This document shows, piece by piece, positions 63,437 to 64,000 of a DNA stretch of 64,000 bases (position 1 is the first letter of the stretch; every line of letters starts with the position of its first letter). The position numbers were made by a program, and so were the translations under genes. The stretch spans positions 1,426,001-1,490,000 of the forward strand of contig AP028876.1 in NCBI GenBank assembly GCA_036323355.1. The letters run 5' to 3'. The notes under the pieces were generated by a model. That model saw only the letters and a program-made list of their open reading frames with translations, was not told the DNA's origin and ran no database searches. Source of the DNA: Gottschalkiaceae bacterium SANA. Its GTDB lineage: Bacteria > Bacillota > Clostridia > Tissierellales > GPF-1.

Positions 63437-63501
63437 CCGAGACAAAATTAGGACAAAACTGTACTTAAAATCATTTATGAGATCTCACAATTTTGTCCCG
63501 G
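63437..63501. repeat. Inverted repeat downstream of rlmD
   Basis: CCGAGACAAAATT (63437-63449) and AATTTTGTCCCGG (63489-63501) are complementary with one mismatch, around a 39-base loop. It could be an mRNA 3' structure or a remnant of a small mobile element. Confidence 0.55.
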
Positions 63502-63529
63502 TGATATTCAAAGTAGTGTATAAACATGA

Positions 63530-63560
63530 ACAGAAGGCCTTAAAAGCCTTCTGTTTTTTA
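63530..63560 (+). terminator. Terminator
   Basis: CAGAAGGC (63531-63538) pairs with GCCTTCTG over a short loop, followed by six Ts. Confidence 0.9.
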
Positions 63561-63734
63561 ATTCTTGTATTCACATATTCAAGAACCTGTTTAAAGATGC
63601 GTTTATGTTCAATGTCGAGTTTGAGAAAATTTTTTTATAGGAGAATTTGTAAGATATGCTAGATCATAGAAATTATAATTTTTCATAGTACTCAATTATT
63701 TGGAATAATTCCCCAAAAATCTTTCGATACTATA

Positions 63735-63763
63735 TTGACAAAAATATCACGATTATATATGGT
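63735..63763 (+). promoter_or_regulatory. Promoter of lipoprotein gene
   Basis: TTGACA at 63735-63740 and TATGGT at 63758-63763 with a 17-base spacer in a strongly AT-rich stretch (63561-63796), which holds no gene. Confidence 0.6.
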
Positions 63764-63796
63764 TAAATATGGAAATATAGATTTTCGGAGGGAAAA

Positions 63797-64000
63797 ATGA
63801 AAAGACTATTCATTATTGTTATGGTTTTGTTATTAATTTTGACAGGTTGCAGTTCGTCTGAAGGGAAAACAGAAGAGGAACTAAGGGCTGAAATACGTGA
63901 AGAGCTTGAGAAGGAAATGAAAGAAGAAGCTGAACAAAAAGAAGCCAAGCAAGAGGAAGAAAAAGTTGAGCAAGCTACAACAGATGTAGATCAGGATTCG
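63797..64000 (+). CDS. Lipoprotein of unknown function (cut by window end)
   Basis: The first 68 codons of a gene running off the window. It starts with a lipoprotein signal ending ILTGC (cysteine about 17). After it comes SSSEGKTEEELRAEIREELE and further Glu/Lys-rich sequence that should form a charged helix or coiled coil. CGGAGGG precedes the ATG. The functional domain must lie beyond the window, so no function is proposed. Confidence 0.8.
   Translation, partial: MKRLFIIVMVLLLILTGCSSSEGKTEEELRAEIREELEKEMKEEAEQKEAKQEEEKVEQATTDVDQDS

Overview
The window reads as chromosomal core DNA from a low-to-mid-GC Gram-positive anaerobe, most likely a member of the Clostridia. The pointers are a single-chain pyruvate:ferredoxin oxidoreductase, T-box leaders, Firmicutes-type gene orders (acpS-alr-mazEF; murB-rapZ-yvcK-nudix-whiA-HPr; dnaE-pfkA-pyk; ftsEX with an M23 hydrolase and CtpA), a GAAC-N4-GTTC SOS box on uvrBA, HprK with a Ser/His HPr, and strong AGGAGG ribosome binding sites throughout. 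I saw no rRNA, tRNA, CRISPR array, IS element or prophage gene.

Layout. 0-6.2 kb: hflX, then a T-box-controlled polar amino-acid ABC transporter, followed by a second copy of the promoter, T-box leader and binding-protein gene; a nitroreductase and a cyclophilin. 6.2-11.1 kb: a 40-codon gene with its own promoter and terminator, a heterodimeric ABC exporter with one degenerate ATP site, and then about 850 bases holding an array of RNA hairpins and a duplicated pair of very small genes. This last stretch is the best candidate for something undescribed. 11.1-14.3 kb (minus strand): a beta-CASP nuclease and an RsmF-like rRNA methyltransferase.

14.3-29.3 kb: acpS-alr-mazE-mazF; a secondary-cell-wall-polymer group (DUF5693-like protein, csaB, tagA); a Lon-family protease; a lone MsmK/UgpC-type ATPase; a PucR-like regulator overlapping ftsE-ftsX-M23 hydrolase-ctpA. 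29.3-33.1 kb (minus strand): a dicarboxylate/amino-acid symporter, an AT-rich CPBP protease gene with a possible gene remnant behind it, and birA.

33.1-45.1 kb: uvrB-uvrA under an SOS box, a small exported protein, a glycerophosphodiesterase, a split ThrE-type exporter, a membrane protein of unknown function, uvrC, hprK and an ROK kinase. 45.1-64 kb: nifJ (PFOR), the murB-rapZ-yvcK-nudix-whiA-HPr cluster, an ADP-ribosylglycohydrolase with a PfkB kinase, dnaE-pfkA-pyk, a 111-bp tandem duplication of a structured element, rlmD, and the start of a lipoprotein gene cut by the window end.

How the genes fit together: pfkA, pyk, the ROK kinase and PFOR form a glycolysis-to-acetyl-CoA set; HprK and HPr give carbon-catabolite signalling next to RapZ and YvcK, which link carbon state to envelope synthesis; alr, murB, the csaB/tagA group and the FtsEX module build and remodel the wall; uvrA, uvrB and uvrC provide excision repair. 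All functional names are from motif and context reading; no database search was run.
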